Made by a program: the position numbers and the translations under genes
The notes under the pieces: generated by a model
Told to the model about the DNA's origin: nothing
The model's input: the letters and a program-made list of their open reading frames with translations, nothing else
The model's database searches: none
NCBI GenBank assembly: GCA_022577435.1
Contig: JAKOON010000028.1
Location: 1,116,001 to 1,180,000, forward strand
Length of the DNA stretch: 64,000 nucleotides
Reading direction: 5' to 3'
DNA from: Embiotoca jacksoni
Taxonomy: Eukaryota > Chordata > Actinopteri > Embiotocidae
Shown: positions 45,276 through 55,983 of the stretch, one piece after another
Position numbering within the stretch: position 1 is the stretch's first letter
Layout of the letters: each line of letters opens with the position of its first letter

Positions 45276-48200
45276 TCAGGAGGCCAGAGGTTTCTCGGAG
45301 TCCGCCGGCGAAGACGAGTCCTGCAGGAGAATAAAAACAGTCAAATGATCAATCAACACTTCCTAGCCAGGCTTAACTAGTGAGTCAGTCAGTTACTTAG
45401 TGAAGGTAAGTTAGTTTAACCTCTACACAACCTGAAGATACTGAGAATTCTGGGATTCGAATTGAACCTCACCTCCTTGGTCTGCTTGGCAGTGACCTCG
45501 TCCTCCTCACCAGGACAAACTTCCATCTTGTCCTCCATCTTGTCCTCCTCCCCTCCCCCATCTCCCCCTTCCATCCCGTGCTCGGCCTCCCACTCCTGAA
45601 GAACCTCGTCCAGGTTAAACCTCCGTCTGTAGTTCACCAGGAAGTTCTTCACCTGCACCACCGACTTGTTACCAATCACATCTGATATGGCCTGGAAGTC
45701 CCGCCCATACTTCCTGATGGCTACATGGGTTTGGACAAGAGGGAGAGCGTCACTGACGACCAATCACTGACTGAGATGTTCTATTAAAAGTAATGAATGT
45801 TTAACTCCTCCAGGTGTGTCAGGTCACCTGGTTACAGGTAGTTCAGGTGTTACCTTGTACAGCGAGCAGCTGCTCCTCTGTTGTCCAACGATTGTTGAAC
45901 TTCTGATTCATCTGAAACAAAAACAGCAAAACAAAGACACAAAGATCAGAAACATCAACCAGCCCTGACAGAGAGCCACGTTCCCCAACAGAGGATGATT
46001 ACTGCTGTGTTGCTGCTGTTACCACGGTTACCTCAGCTTGCCTGAACTCCTCAACTCCTGAGCTGAGCTTATCCTTCAGAACGCTGTTTGCCTGTTTGAT
46101 GGTCTGAATCTGAAACAGAGAGACAGATGAACAGGCTGGTGGACACACCCAGTCTCTTGGTGGACACCAGCCGACAGACAGGTAGACAGACAGGTACACA
46201 CACCTGTCTCTTGATGGACACCAGCTGACCGTCCAGGTTCCTGATGAGTCCCTGTGCAGACGAAGACGACAGAGAGACGACGTCCTGCTGATTCAAAAAC
46301 ATTCCTCTGGGAGGACGTTTCTTCATCCGCTGAGATGCCTTACCACCTGTCTGCAGGTACATAGAGAGACAGGTTTCTACCACCTGTCTGCAGGTACAGA
46401 GAGAGACAGGTTTCTACCACCTGTCTGCAGGTACAGAGAGAGAGACAGCATTCTACCACCTGTCTGCAGGTATAGAGAAAGAGAGAGAGAGACAGGTTAC
46501 TATCACCTGTCTGCAGGTACAGAAAGAGAGACAGGTTACTACCACCTGTCTACAGGTACAGAGAGAGAGACAGGTTACTACCACCTGTCTGCAGGTACAG
46601 AGAGAGAGACAGGCTACTACCACCTGTCTGCAGGTACAGAGAGAGAGACAGGTTACTACCACCTGTCTACAGGTACAGAGAGAGAGACAGGTTACTACCA
46701 CCTGTTTACAGGTACACAGAGAGAGACAGGTTACTATCACCTGTCTGCAGGTACTAAAATGTTAGGTGATGTTCAGGTGTTCTTACCTTCATCCCAGTAG
46801 CAGGTTTAACCTCTGACCTCTCTGGTCCAGAACTCATCTGACAACAGGTAGACAGATGAACAAGTCAGTAAACAATAAACAAACTGTCAGCAAACAAACT
46901 GTTGGTAAACAAACTGTCAATAAACAGTAGAAAAACTGTAGGGAAAAAAACCCTGTCAGTAAACAGTAAACAAGCTGTCACTAAACAGGAAACAGTCAGT
47001 AAACAAACAGTCCATAAACAGTAAACAAACATTCGGTAAACAAATTATACATACAGTAAACTTACTCTCAGTAAAAAGTAAACAAACTGATAATAAACAG
47101 TAAACAAACTGTCAGTAAACAGCTGTTTACCTCCTTCTTTTCTTCTTTATTTGGGATGAACTCTGTGTCGCTGGGAGGATTTACGTTTCCTTCCTCAACT
47201 TCATCGTCACTGAAACACAAACAGTTTACCTTCAGTCTAATCAACCAATAACAGCACAGAATTCATCAGGGAGGGTTCACACGTGGACAGATCGTAGCTC
47301 ACCTGTCGTCTCTCTCCCTCTTGTGTTTTCGGGTCTGTCGGTCCATCAGACTGGTTTTACTGCGACTTTTCTTCCAGGAGTAGTAAAACCGAACCAGACT
47401 GGCCATCGACTTATCAGGTAACTACAGAGACACAGGTTCTGATGAGCAACTGGACATTGGTTCTATGGTATAAACTGGTTCTACTGAACATGCTGATAAA
47501 AAACAGTTTTTACTAGTATAAACTGTTTCTACTGGTAATGCTGGTTCTACTGGTATAAACTGGTCATGCTGGTACCATCTGCTGAATGCGGTGGAAGCTC
47601 TTCCCATGGAAACTGAAGGCCTGTTCGAACAGGACACGGTCCTCCACCGTCCACTCGTCAGGAAACGGAGTGAAGTTCGGAAGGTCGGCCAGAGATTTCT
47701 CTATGTTGTGTTTGTGCCAGAAGAGCATGCCTAGAGCCTGAAACAGGTGAGACAGGTGAGATACAGACAGGTGGGACAAGTAAGATACAGACAGGTGAGA
47801 CACAGTCAGGTGAGATACAGACAGGTGAGACAGATGAAAGATACAGACAGGTGAAAGATATAGACAGGTGAGACACAGACAGGTGAGACACAAACAAGTG
47901 AGATACAGACATGTGAGACAGGTGAGATACAAGCAGGTGAAATAGGTGAAATACAGGTGAGACAGGAGAGACAGATGAGATACAGGAGAGACAGGTGAGA
48001 CAGGGGAGATACAGGTAGGTGAGATAGGTAAAATACAGGGGAGATAGGTGAGATACAGACAGGTGAGATACAGGAGAGACAGGTGAGATATGGACAGGTG
48101 AGACAGGTGAGATACAGGTAGGTGAGATAGGTAAAATACAGGGGAGACCGGTGAGATACAGACGGGTGAGATAAGTGGACGTATGACAGGTGAAATGGTT

Positions 48201-51200
48201 TCCCCGCACACATTTCACATAAACCAGCTGTGATGGAGGTCATGTGACCATCAGGTCTGACAGATTTTTTTTAAACCCCTGAACATTTTCGACCATGAGG
48301 TCGACAATCAGCCTCCTGCGCTTTCAGCTAGAATCGCTGGTCTTCCTCGTGTTGACGGCAGCAGCTGCAAACATCACATTTGTTCATGAGCTCTGGTGCC
48401 CTTAAAGAGGTTAATACGATGCATTCAGGACTGGCTGGTTTATCTGAGCTTCATGTGTTCTCAGTGTGAACGTCTACCTGCTCCATGTTGTAGCCGTGTT
48501 TCTCTTTGGCGATGGCGATGTACTCGTCCACTGCAACAGAAAACACGGCGTCAGTTTCTGGAACATCAAACCGCGGCAGAGTTCACATGTTAACGTGTTC
48601 ACAGAAGAATCGACCGTTTCTTACACTGAGTCTGGTTGAGGCAGCTGCTGGGGATCCAAACCAACATCCCCAGGTTCTCTCTGAGCTGAGCTGCCTGGGC
48701 CACATCTGAGAATATATCAACAGAAACACGTGAATGGAAACACACGCAAAGAAACATGTAAACAGAAACACATTCACAGAAAAACATGCACACCAACATG
48801 GACACAAGCACACGCACAGAAACATGCATGGAAAAGTGTACAAAAACACACACCAAGAAACATGTGTTTGCGTGACTCAGATCAAAGAGACAGGAGTCGG
48901 ACCAGAGAGACAGGAGATTGACCAGTGAGAGAGGACTCGGAACAGAGAGACAGGACATTGACCACAGAGACAGGATTCAGACCATTGAGACAGGACGCAG
49001 AACAAAGAGACAGGACGCGGACCAGAGAGACAGGATTCGGCTCAGAGAGACAAGTCTCGGAACAAAGAGACAGGACATTGACCAGAGGGACAGGACTCGG
49101 AACAGAGAGACAGGACTCGGAACAGAGAGACAGGACTCGGACCAGTAAGACAGGACTTGGAACAGAGACAAGACTCGGACCAGTCAGAAAGGACTCCAAA
49201 CTGAGAGACAGGACTCGGAACCGAGAGACAGGACTCTGACCAGAGACAGGACTCGGAACAAAGAGACAGGATTCAGCTCAGTGAGACAGGACTCGGAACA
49301 AAGAGACAGGACTCGGACCAGTAAGACAGGACTCGGAACAGAGACAAGACTCGGACCAGTCAGAAAGGACTCCAAACCGAGAGACAGGACTCGGAACCGA
49401 GAGACAGGACTCTGACCAGAGACAGGACTCGGAACAAAGAGACAGGACATTGACCAGAGAGAAAGTACTCGAACCAGAGAGTTAGGACTCGGACCAATAA
49501 GACAGGACTCGGAACAAAGAGACAGGACATTGACCAGAGAGACAGTACTCGAACCAGATACAAGACTCGGACCAGTGAGACAGGACTTCAAACAGAGAGA
49601 CAGGACATTGGCCAGAGAGACAGGACTCGGAGTAGTGAGACAAGACACGGAACAAAGAGACAGGACTCGGACCAGTAAGACAGGACTCGGAACAGAGACA
49701 AGACTCGGACCAGTCAGAAAGGACTCCAAACCGAGAGACAGGACTCGGAACCGAGAGACAGGACTCTGACCAGAGACAGGACTCGGAACAAAGAGACAGG
49801 ATTCAGCTCAGTGAGACAGGACTCGGAACAAAGAGACAGGACATTGACCAGAGAGAAAATACTCGAACCAGAGAGTTAGGACTCGGACCAATAAGACAGG
49901 ACTCGGAACAAAGAGACAGGACATTGACCAGAGAGACAGTACTCGAACCAGATACAAGACTCGGACCAGTGAGACAGGACTTCAAACAGAGAGACAGGAC
50001 TCGGAACCGAGAGACAGGACTCTGACCAGAGACAGGACTCGGAACAAAGAGACAGGATTCAGCTCAGTGAGACAGGACTCGGAACAAAGAGACAAGACTC
50101 GGACCAGTCAGAAAGGACTCCAAACCGAGAGACAGGACTCGGAACCGAGAGACAGGACTCTGACCAGAGACAGGACTCGGAACAAAGAGACAGGATTCAG
50201 CTCAGTGAGACAGGACTCGGAACAAAGAGACAGGACATTGACCAGAGAGAAAGTACTCGAACCAGAGAGTTAGGACTCGGACCAATAAGACAGGACTCGG
50301 AACAAAGAGACAGGACATTGACCAGAGAGACAGTACTCGAACCAGATACAAGACTCGGACCAGTGAGACAGGACTTCAAACAGAGAGACAGGACATTGGC
50401 CAGAGAGACAGGACTCGGAGTAGTGAGACAAGACACGGAACAAAGAGACAGGACTCGGACCAGTAAGACAGGACTCGGAACAGAGACAAGACTCGGACCA
50501 GTCAGAAAGGACTCCAAACCGAGAGACAGGACTCGGAACCGAGAGACAGGACTCTGACCAGAGACAGGACTCGGAACAAAGAGACAGGATTCAGCTCAGT
50601 GAGACAGGACTCGGAACAAAGAGACAGGACATTGACCAGAGAGAAAATACTCGAACCAGAGAGTTAGGACTCGGACCAATAAGACAGGACTCGGAACAAA
50701 GAGACAGGACATTGACCAGAGAGACAGTACTCGAACCAGATACAAGACTCGGACCAGTGAGACAGGACTTCAAACAGAGAGACAGGACATTGGCCAGAGA
50801 GACAGGACTCGGAGTAGTGAGACAAGACACGGAACAAAGAGACAGGACTCGGACCAGAGAGACAGGACTCGGAACAGAGAGACAGGACATTGACCAGAGA
50901 GACGGGACTCGAAACAAAGAGACAGGACATTGACCAGTGAGATAGGACTCGGACCAAAGAGACAGGACTCGGAACAGAGAACAGAGAGACAGGACTCAGA
51001 ACAGAGAGACAGGACTCAGAACAGAGACAGGACTCGGACCATTATGATGAACTTTGGTGCTCGGGTTGTTCAAGGCTACCACCAAACCTCGAGGCTACCA
51101 AGCTGCGTTTCAAGTCTTACCCGGGTCAAAGTCCGGAACCACGGCCTGGTATTGCGGTCCGACCCGCATCCCTCCTCCACCTGCACACACAGACACACGG

Positions 51201-51462
51201 CAGTACTCAGTACAGTTGTCACACGAACATACAGCGCACATCAGGACTACAGTGACCGAGGCTACCCACCATGCTCTTCGTCGCTACTGGAGCCTGAACT
51301 TCCTTCTTCCCAGCAGCTGTTGGTACTGGTTCCATTACCGGACAGGCTCTTCCCGGCGGGGTTCGCTGTCGCTGCGGGTCCGCCGCTGCTGCCGCTTGCC
51401 CCCGGGGCTCGGCCTCTCCTTTTCCCCGGAGCCTCCGGGTTTCTCTCCAGCATCGCCGGCAT
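45276..51462 (-). CDS. rcor1: rcor1, REST corepressor 1 / CoREST (exons joined)
   Basis: Thirteen coding exons with matching phases: 51270-51462, 51121-51180, 48625-48705, 48478-48530, 47576-47737, 47303-47421, 47131-47209, 46787-46837, 46204-46350, 46032-46109, 45854-45911, 45473-45720, 45276-45320; 1374 bases, 457 residues. Start MPAMLERNPEAPGKRRGR and the acidic WEEGSSGSSSDEEHGG block are RCOR1-like. The ELM2 domain spans roughly residues 65-150 (MRVGPQYQAVVPDFDP, ENLGMLVW, LDEYIAIAKEKHGYNMEQ). SANT1 is about 150-205 (DEWTVEDRVLFEQAFSFHGK). The linker that binds LSD1 is about 270-345 (KRPPRGMFLNQQDV), and SANT2 about 345-405 (NRWTTEEQLLAVQAIRKYGR). It scaffolds the nuclear LSD1-CoREST-HDAC1/2 corepressor, which silences neuronal genes with REST. 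Introns carry three unusual minisatellites. The short Ser-rich C terminus ends at TGA 45276-45278. Confidence 0.96.
46344..46753. repeat. 39-bp minisatellite repeating the 3' splice site of an rcor1 exon
   Basis: Eleven copies at 46344, 46381, 46419, 46457, 46504, 46543, 46582, 46621, 46660, 46699 and 46738; spacing is 39 bp in most, 37, 38, 38 and 47 in the exon-proximal ones. In gene sense each unit is a pyrimidine run, then GTACCTGCAG, then ACAGGTGGTA. This is identical to the real acceptor and first ten bases of exon 46204-46350. Confidence 0.95.
46860..47128. repeat. minisatellite, CAGTAAACAAACTGT type
   Basis: About 15 imperfect units of 13-27 bp made of GTAAACAAACTGTCA in the rcor1 intron between exons 47131-47209 and 46787-46837. 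It reaches within 5 bp of the donor at 47130. Confidence 0.9.
47745..48185. repeat. minisatellite, ~10-19 bp unit GACAGGTGAGATACA
   Basis: About 35 units in the rcor1 intron upstream of exon 47576-47737, abutting its acceptor (47738-47740). In gene sense it is TCACCTGTCTGTATC, a pyrimidine-rich tract, so the array looks like an expanded polypyrimidine tract. Three overlapping minus-strand frames of 145-215 codons arise from it; the real exon is only the last part of one. Confidence 0.93.
48725..48880. repeat. degenerate GAAACA(C/T)(A/G)(C/T) repeat
   Basis: About eleven 10-14 bp units of AGAAACACATG type next to the splice acceptor side of rcor1 exon 48625-48705. Confidence 0.8.
48885..51040. 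repeat. large GAGACAGGACTCGGAAC minisatellite with 394-bp higher-order unit
   Basis: About 2.15 kb of 16-20 bp monomers (GAGACAGGACTCGGACCA and GAGACAGGACATTGACCA types) filling most of the rcor1 intron between exons 51121-51180 and 48625-48705. A diagnostic variant (GTACTCGAACCAGATACAAG) recurs at 49545, 49939, 50333 and 50727, an exact 394-bp period. Frames of up to 181 codons on both strands are artefacts. Confidence 0.96.
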
Positions 51463-51760
51463 CAGGAGACCGGAGGAAGCTCGGGCTAACCGCTAGCCGC
51501 TAACTCAGTTAGCCTGTTAGCTTAGCTGCCCTGCTTACTTACCCGAACCGGCCAAGTAACCTCGGAGCCACGCTAAGAGTTCGGGCCGGACAGCAGCGGG
51601 ACGTCTCGGTGTAAAACAGAGACTCCGAGGTCCAAAGTTTAGAGTGACGACCCGAATCCAATTCGACTAGAAGATGCTACCAGCTAACTGCTAACTGAAG
51701 CTCCGCGGAGTCCCGAAAAGTTCCGGAACAAACAGCCGGAACCAGAACAAACCAGATAAA
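51463..51760 (-). promoter_or_regulatory. CpG-rich rcor1 promoter/5' UTR candidate
   Basis: GC-rich sequence with multiple CpGs directly upstream of the rcor1 ATG, continuous with the GC-rich first exon. It includes repeated CTAGCCGCTAAC/GTTAGC phrases. Confidence 0.5.
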
Positions 51761-52630
51761 ACCAGAGCGGCACTGGGAGACCACCTCAGACCCGAACCCA
51801 GCCCCAACTATCGATACACGGTCAATAAAAGTGATCAGAGGGCGAACCGTGTGAGCCTGATCGATCTCAGAGGAGGATCCGTGTGTGTGTGTGTGTGTGA
51901 TCTCTGCTGCCATCACAGGTCATCTACTGTACCTACTGATAGCATATTAATAATCAATTATATTGATTTATAAACACTCCACAGCATATAAAGACATATT
52001 ATTCAATAAGAAATATTACAATAATTCAGTTTGACATCTGCAATAACTCAGCTGACCAAATTCAGTTTGAGCATCAACAGAAAAAGATTCTGCAGATACT
52101 TTAATGGTGATCAATAATATTGATCTGTAAACAAATTAGAGTAAATGGAGAGTTTAACTGAACACAACAAACAAACATTATCAATAAACATGAAACAGAT
52201 TTACAGGTTTCAACTAGCCTATAGAATAAAATCTGTCAATACAAACATCTGTGAACATAACAAATATCTGTAAACATAAAAATCTGAACATAAACATGTG
52301 TAAACATAATAACAAACATCTGGAAATATAATAAACATCTGTAAACATAAAACCATAAACATCTGTAAACATAACAAATATCTGTAAACATAAACAACTA
52401 AACATAACAAATATCTGTAAACATAATAAACATCTGTAAACATAACAAATATCTGTAAACATAAACATTTGTAAACACAATAAACATCTGTAAACATAAA
52501 CATTTGTAAACACAATAAACATCTGTAAACATAAAAACATAAAGATCTGTAAATAACAATAAACATTTATATTAAAAAAAACTATTTGGAAATATTATTA
52601 TAAACATTTGAATTAATTTTAATTATATTG
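51761..52630. other. rcor1-ankrd9 intergenic, left part
   Basis: Short (GT)n at 51880-51899, AT-rich sequence, then a TAAACATCTGTAAACATAA minisatellite (52225-52580). No gene seen. Confidence 0.65.
52225..52580. repeat. minisatellite, ~17-bp unit AAACATCTGTAAACATA
   Basis: About twenty units, alternating AATATCTGTAAACATAA and AAACATTTGTAAACACAA variants. Confidence 0.92.
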
Positions 52631-52659
52631 ACATTCCCCCAAATCACAACATGTGTCAA

Positions 52660-53282
52660 AAAATGTCCAAAAGAATCTTCGAGCCATATAGAGAGGAACC
52701 CAACAATTCAACAATTCAACACGAGTAACAGCTGGAAGGAAAAACTTCAAACTAGAAGAAACCTCCGACAGCATCATCTTGAGGCAGGATCTTAATGTTA
52801 TGTTGGTGGAAGAGAGACTTGATCTATGATCTAACAGCCTGGAAAAGGTGGTGGAGAGGAGGACGCTGAGGAAACTATTATCCATATTGGATAATCCTGA
52901 CCACCCTCTCCACCACCTGCTGCAGGGACAGCGGAGCACTTTCTCCAAAAGACTCCTCCAGCTCCGCTGTCACAAGGACAGATACAGGAGATCATTCCTG
53001 CCCACAGCAATAAGACTTTACAATAACTCACCTCTGGCAAAATCCATCACACAACAATAGCACCGTTGTCTGTTGTCTGTTTTTCTTGGTTGTTTAATGA
53101 TAAAAAATAAAAAATAAAACTTTACACTATTGTTTTGTTAGTTTTAATATAATTATTCTAGTTTATTTTATTGTATATACTGTGCATTTTTATATTTAAT
53201 ATTTTTTACTGTTATTTTATTTCTTTCCTGTATCTATAAATGCTGCTGTAGCTAAATAATTTCTCCTTGGGGATTAATAAAG

Positions 53283-53358
<76 letters not shown>

Positions 53359-53380
53359 AATCAATCAATCAATCAATCAA
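52660..53380 (+). mobile_element. 5'-truncated non-LTR retrotransposon (LINE) 3' end
   Basis: The + strand 52848-53060 encodes a segment with RTLRKLLSILDNPDHPLHHL, CHKDRYRRSFLPTAIRLYNN and a stop at 53058-53060. The R-Y-R-R-S-F-L-P-x-A-I-R-L-Y-N signature is the usual C-terminal end of fish LINE polyproteins. It is followed by an A/T-rich 3' UTR ending TTTCTCCTTGGGGATTAATA and a (TATC)n/(TCAA)n tail. The 5' part, including reverse transcriptase, is absent. Confidence 0.75.
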
Positions 53381-53383
53381 TCA
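53283..53383. repeat. (ATCT)n then (ATCA)n tetranucleotide microsatellite
   Basis: About 18 ATCT units followed by 6 ATCA units, forming the tail of the LINE remnant. Confidence 0.96.
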
Positions 53384-54194
53384 AAGAGACTCCACGGTTC
53401 CTCAGTGCTGGAGGCTGAGATAATGTCATTGGAACTCTATGGTTGGAGAGTTTCTGAAGTTTTAGAACCAAATACAAAAAGTTCAGTTTGTCTGACTTTA
53501 GAAGTAGAAGATTTCAGGACACCTTTATGTTTGCACGAGTTCCTCACACCTCTACCTTAAATACATTAATGCAGCTAGTACTCTGTGTATTATTACACTT
53601 TTTATACTACTCTATTATGCTACACTGTGGACATTTCACATTCATGTACTTTATAGTGAAATTGTATTAATATACCCCCTCCTTGTTGTGTAGGTTATAT
53701 TTTTCTCTTTTTAAATTTCCTTATTTTTTCTCCTTAGTTTTTGATTATTTTGCATCAACACGACAAAACTTCCTGTGATGCCTACGAGTCACCAGCAGGG
53801 GGCGCTCCTCAACAGCAACAGTTGCATAGCAGCAGTGAAGAAGCACTTTATGTTTGCAATTAAAAACAGCAGTTACTTTTTACACTGCTGCTAATATTCA
53901 TATTACTGCTTCTGGTTGTTTTAAACTTTTTTATTCATTAACTTCAATTATTTCTGTTTTGTTGTTTGTTAAACTGAAAGAAAACTTTTTGTACAAGTAA
54001 ACAAATCAAAATAAACAAATAAATTCCAGACAGTAAGAAAAATAAGAAAGTAAAAAAAATAACTAACAAAATAAAAAAGTAACAAAATTATCAGATGGTC
54101 TGTTTGTATTTGTGTTCTGATGGTAAACAAACTTCCGTGACGTATTTATCAGCCCCCCTCCCCCCACACCCTCCTTGCTCTGTCTGATCACATC

Positions 54195-54225
<31 letters not shown>

Positions 54226-54465
54226 ACTCTCATCAATAACTAATATTCTTATTGATAAACTGATCTCCTGTCAGCTGAATCAGAGCTGGACGTGTTTCTA
54301 CTGAGTTTTACTGTCCTCGTTACAACCTGCAACAGTTTGAAGTCCACTATGTTCACTATGCGAGACACTTGATCCCCACAAACATCCACACAGAGCTGAA
54401 GGCGGGAGGAGCACATGGCCGGACGTGTGAGGGAGGTGTGAGGGAGGAGGTGGGGGAAGAGGGAG
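53384..54465. other. ankrd9 upstream intergenic
   Basis: Unique AT-rich DNA with a CTCF-like motif (53788-53808) and an (ATA)n run (54196-54220). No gene. Confidence 0.6.
53788..53808 (+). promoter_or_regulatory. CTCF-like motif
   Basis: GTCACCAGCAGGGGGCGCTC is almost the full CTCF consensus. It lies between the divergently transcribed rcor1 and ankrd9. Confidence 0.5.
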
Positions 54466-54471
54466 AGGAGC

Positions 54472-54478
54472 TATTAAA
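54472..54478 (+). promoter_or_regulatory. TATA-like element of ankrd9
   Basis: TATTAAA about 235 bp before the ankrd9 ATG, preceded by G-rich GGGAGGTGTGAGGGAGG repeats (Sp/KLF type) and followed by a pyrimidine-rich possible initiator near 54505. Called by position and motif only. Confidence 0.4.
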
Positions 54479-54604
54479 GGGTGGAGGTGCTGAGGACTGA
54501 GGTTTGACCGAGAGTCCGTCTTCTACACCGCCATCAGATCATTCTGCTGCTTCACAGTTTAGTTTCAGAGATTCTGTCTCTTTCAGAACAGGTGTGTCGG
54601 TCCA

Positions 54605-54700
54605 GGTGTGCTCAGGTATCCTCAGGGGTCTTCAGGTGTTCCTCAGGGGTCTTTAGGTGTCCCTCAGGGGTTTTCCAGTCTCCTAAGGTGTCGCTCAGGT
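54605..54700. repeat. 18-20 bp tandem repeat in the ankrd9 5' leader
   Basis: Five imperfect units of CCTCAGGGGTCTTCAGGTGT. In-frame it adds several possible upstream codons, and an ATG at 54699 lies four codons before the family-like MPW start. Confidence 0.85.
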
Positions 54701-54710
54701 GTCCAGGGTG

Positions 54711-55541
54711 ATGCCGTGGCTGCTGTCCTCTCAGCTGGACTGCATGTCTTCGTCTCCGTCTCAGCGGGAGTGTGAGCGGACGGCGTTCTCCCTCTACTGC
54801 GCGGTGCGTGAGCGGCTGCCGGTCTGGCTGCTGGAGGACATGCGCACCATGGAGGTCTTCTGCTGGGAGGACGGACACCCACGCGCCTTCATGCCGTCTG
54901 AAGCGATGCTGTATGCGCTCGTGCACAACCACCAGGACTACGCACGCTACCTGCTCAACAGGTACTCAGTGAGCGCGCTGAAAGCGCCGCGCTGCAGCTT
55001 CTGCTGCTGTCGGGGCAGCGGGGCGCCGCACCTCAACCTGGCAGTGCGCTACAACCGCGTGTCGATCCTCGGCATGGTGGTGGAGGCTCTGAAGGACTGC
55101 GATGCGCAGAGCAAGCCGCTGGAATACCTGGATAGCTGCGGCGGCTGCGCACATGTTGCAGACGCAGGAAAGACTGCGGTGCAGCTGGCGGTGGAGCTGT
55201 CGCATTCGGACTGTCTGCTACTGCTGCTGGTTCAAGGAGCGCGACCCGACGGGCTCGAAGTCGCGCTGCAGAGACTCGTCTCCTGCGACGCGTCGGAGCG
55301 ACGCCACGCGCAGCGCTGCTTCGACTTCCTGCTGCTCTTCCTGCCCAAACCGCCGCCGTTGCACCACCTGCAGGACGAACCGCAACGCTGGCAAAGCCTG
55401 CTGGGAAATGAAGTGTTTAGCTGGCTGTGCGGTCTGGCCCCGCCCCCTCTGTTGCTGCAGGCACTCCGATGTTTGGCCCGATTTGGACCGGATCGGATCA
55501 GCACTCTCCCGGACTTCCTGCAACCGCACAGCTGGCAATAA
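54711..55541 (+). CDS. ankrd9: ankrd9, ankyrin repeat domain 9
   Basis: One uninterrupted coding exon of 276 residues. The start at 54711 (MPWLLSS) is chosen because the human protein also begins MPW; an in-frame ATG at 54699 is possible. Recognised blocks: VRERLPVWLLEDMRTMEVF (residues about 33-51), PSEAMLYALVHNHQDYARYL, APHLNLAVRYNRVSILGMVV, GKTAVQLAVELSHSDCLLLL (an ankyrin repeat), QRWQSLLGNEVFSWLCGLAP and the C-terminal FLQP. Slightly shorter than the human protein (about 317). ANKRD9 is a cytoplasmic substrate receptor for cullin-RING ubiquitin ligases, reported to promote IMPDH2 turnover. Strong GC and CpG content contrasts with the AT-rich flanks. Poly(A) signal AATAAA at 55607-55612. 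It converges with tecpr2. Confidence 0.95.
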   Translation: MPWLLSSQLDCMSSSPSQRECERTAFSLYCAVRERLPVWLLEDMRTMEVFCWEDGHPRAFMPSEAMLYALVHNHQDYARYLLNRYSVSALKAPRCSFCCCRGSGAPHLNLAVRYNRVSILGMVVEALKDCDAQSKPLEYLDSCGGCAHVADAGKTAVQLAVELSHSDCLLLLLVQGARPDGLEVALQRLVSCDASERRHAQRCFDFLLLFLPKPPPLHHLQDEPQRWQSLLGNEVFSWLCGLAPPPLLLQALRCLARFGPDRISTLPDFLQPHSWQ

Positions 55542-55606
55542 TATCTGTAACCATGGAAACAACTCTGTAAAGGACTGCCATGATTGGACAGTTTGCTGAG
55601 GATGTA

Positions 55607-55612
55607 AATAAA
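55607..55612 (+). promoter_or_regulatory. poly(A) signal of ankrd9
   Basis: AATAAA 66 bp after the ankrd9 stop codon. A second one at about 55975 precedes the start of the tandem triplication. Confidence 0.6.
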
Positions 55613-55983
55613 ATGTAAATAGACTATAAAGAGATCTGATCACTGATCAGTATCAAACTGAAACTTGGCAGGGTTTAGGATCCTGAGGGGACTGACAGAG
55701 CAGCTGGTGCTAGAAAACATGTAAGTCTAAGATACTGAAGATACAAGTTCGAGAGGAAACAGTTGGATATCAGACAATCAGTTTTGTTGATCAGCTGAAG
55801 TTTGTCTGTTCTGCAGCCGATAAGGGAACACATGACCTTTAGAGGAACCCTGATACAAAACAGACTGTTGATGCTGAAGTTCCTGCATACGCATTGGTCG
55901 GCTGAAAACATGAGTTAGCGTGTTTCTACCTCGGAGTCCTGCTCAGAAAATATTTTATCAACATGCTGTGATGAAATAAAACA

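Noticed and set aside
47564..48243. A 215-codon minus-strand frame ending in rcor1 sequence
   Set aside because: Only the final 54 codons (47576-47737) are the rcor1 exon; the rest is the intronic GACAGGTGAGATACA repeat read through the acceptor.
49184..50957. Frames of up to 181 codons on both strands in the rcor1 intron
   Set aside because: Translation of the 394-bp higher-order repeat; no codon bias, and same content in both strands.
48885..51040. Possible CRISPR-like array (regular repeats)
   Set aside because: No unique spacers, monomers are adjacent and variable, and the context is a vertebrate intron.
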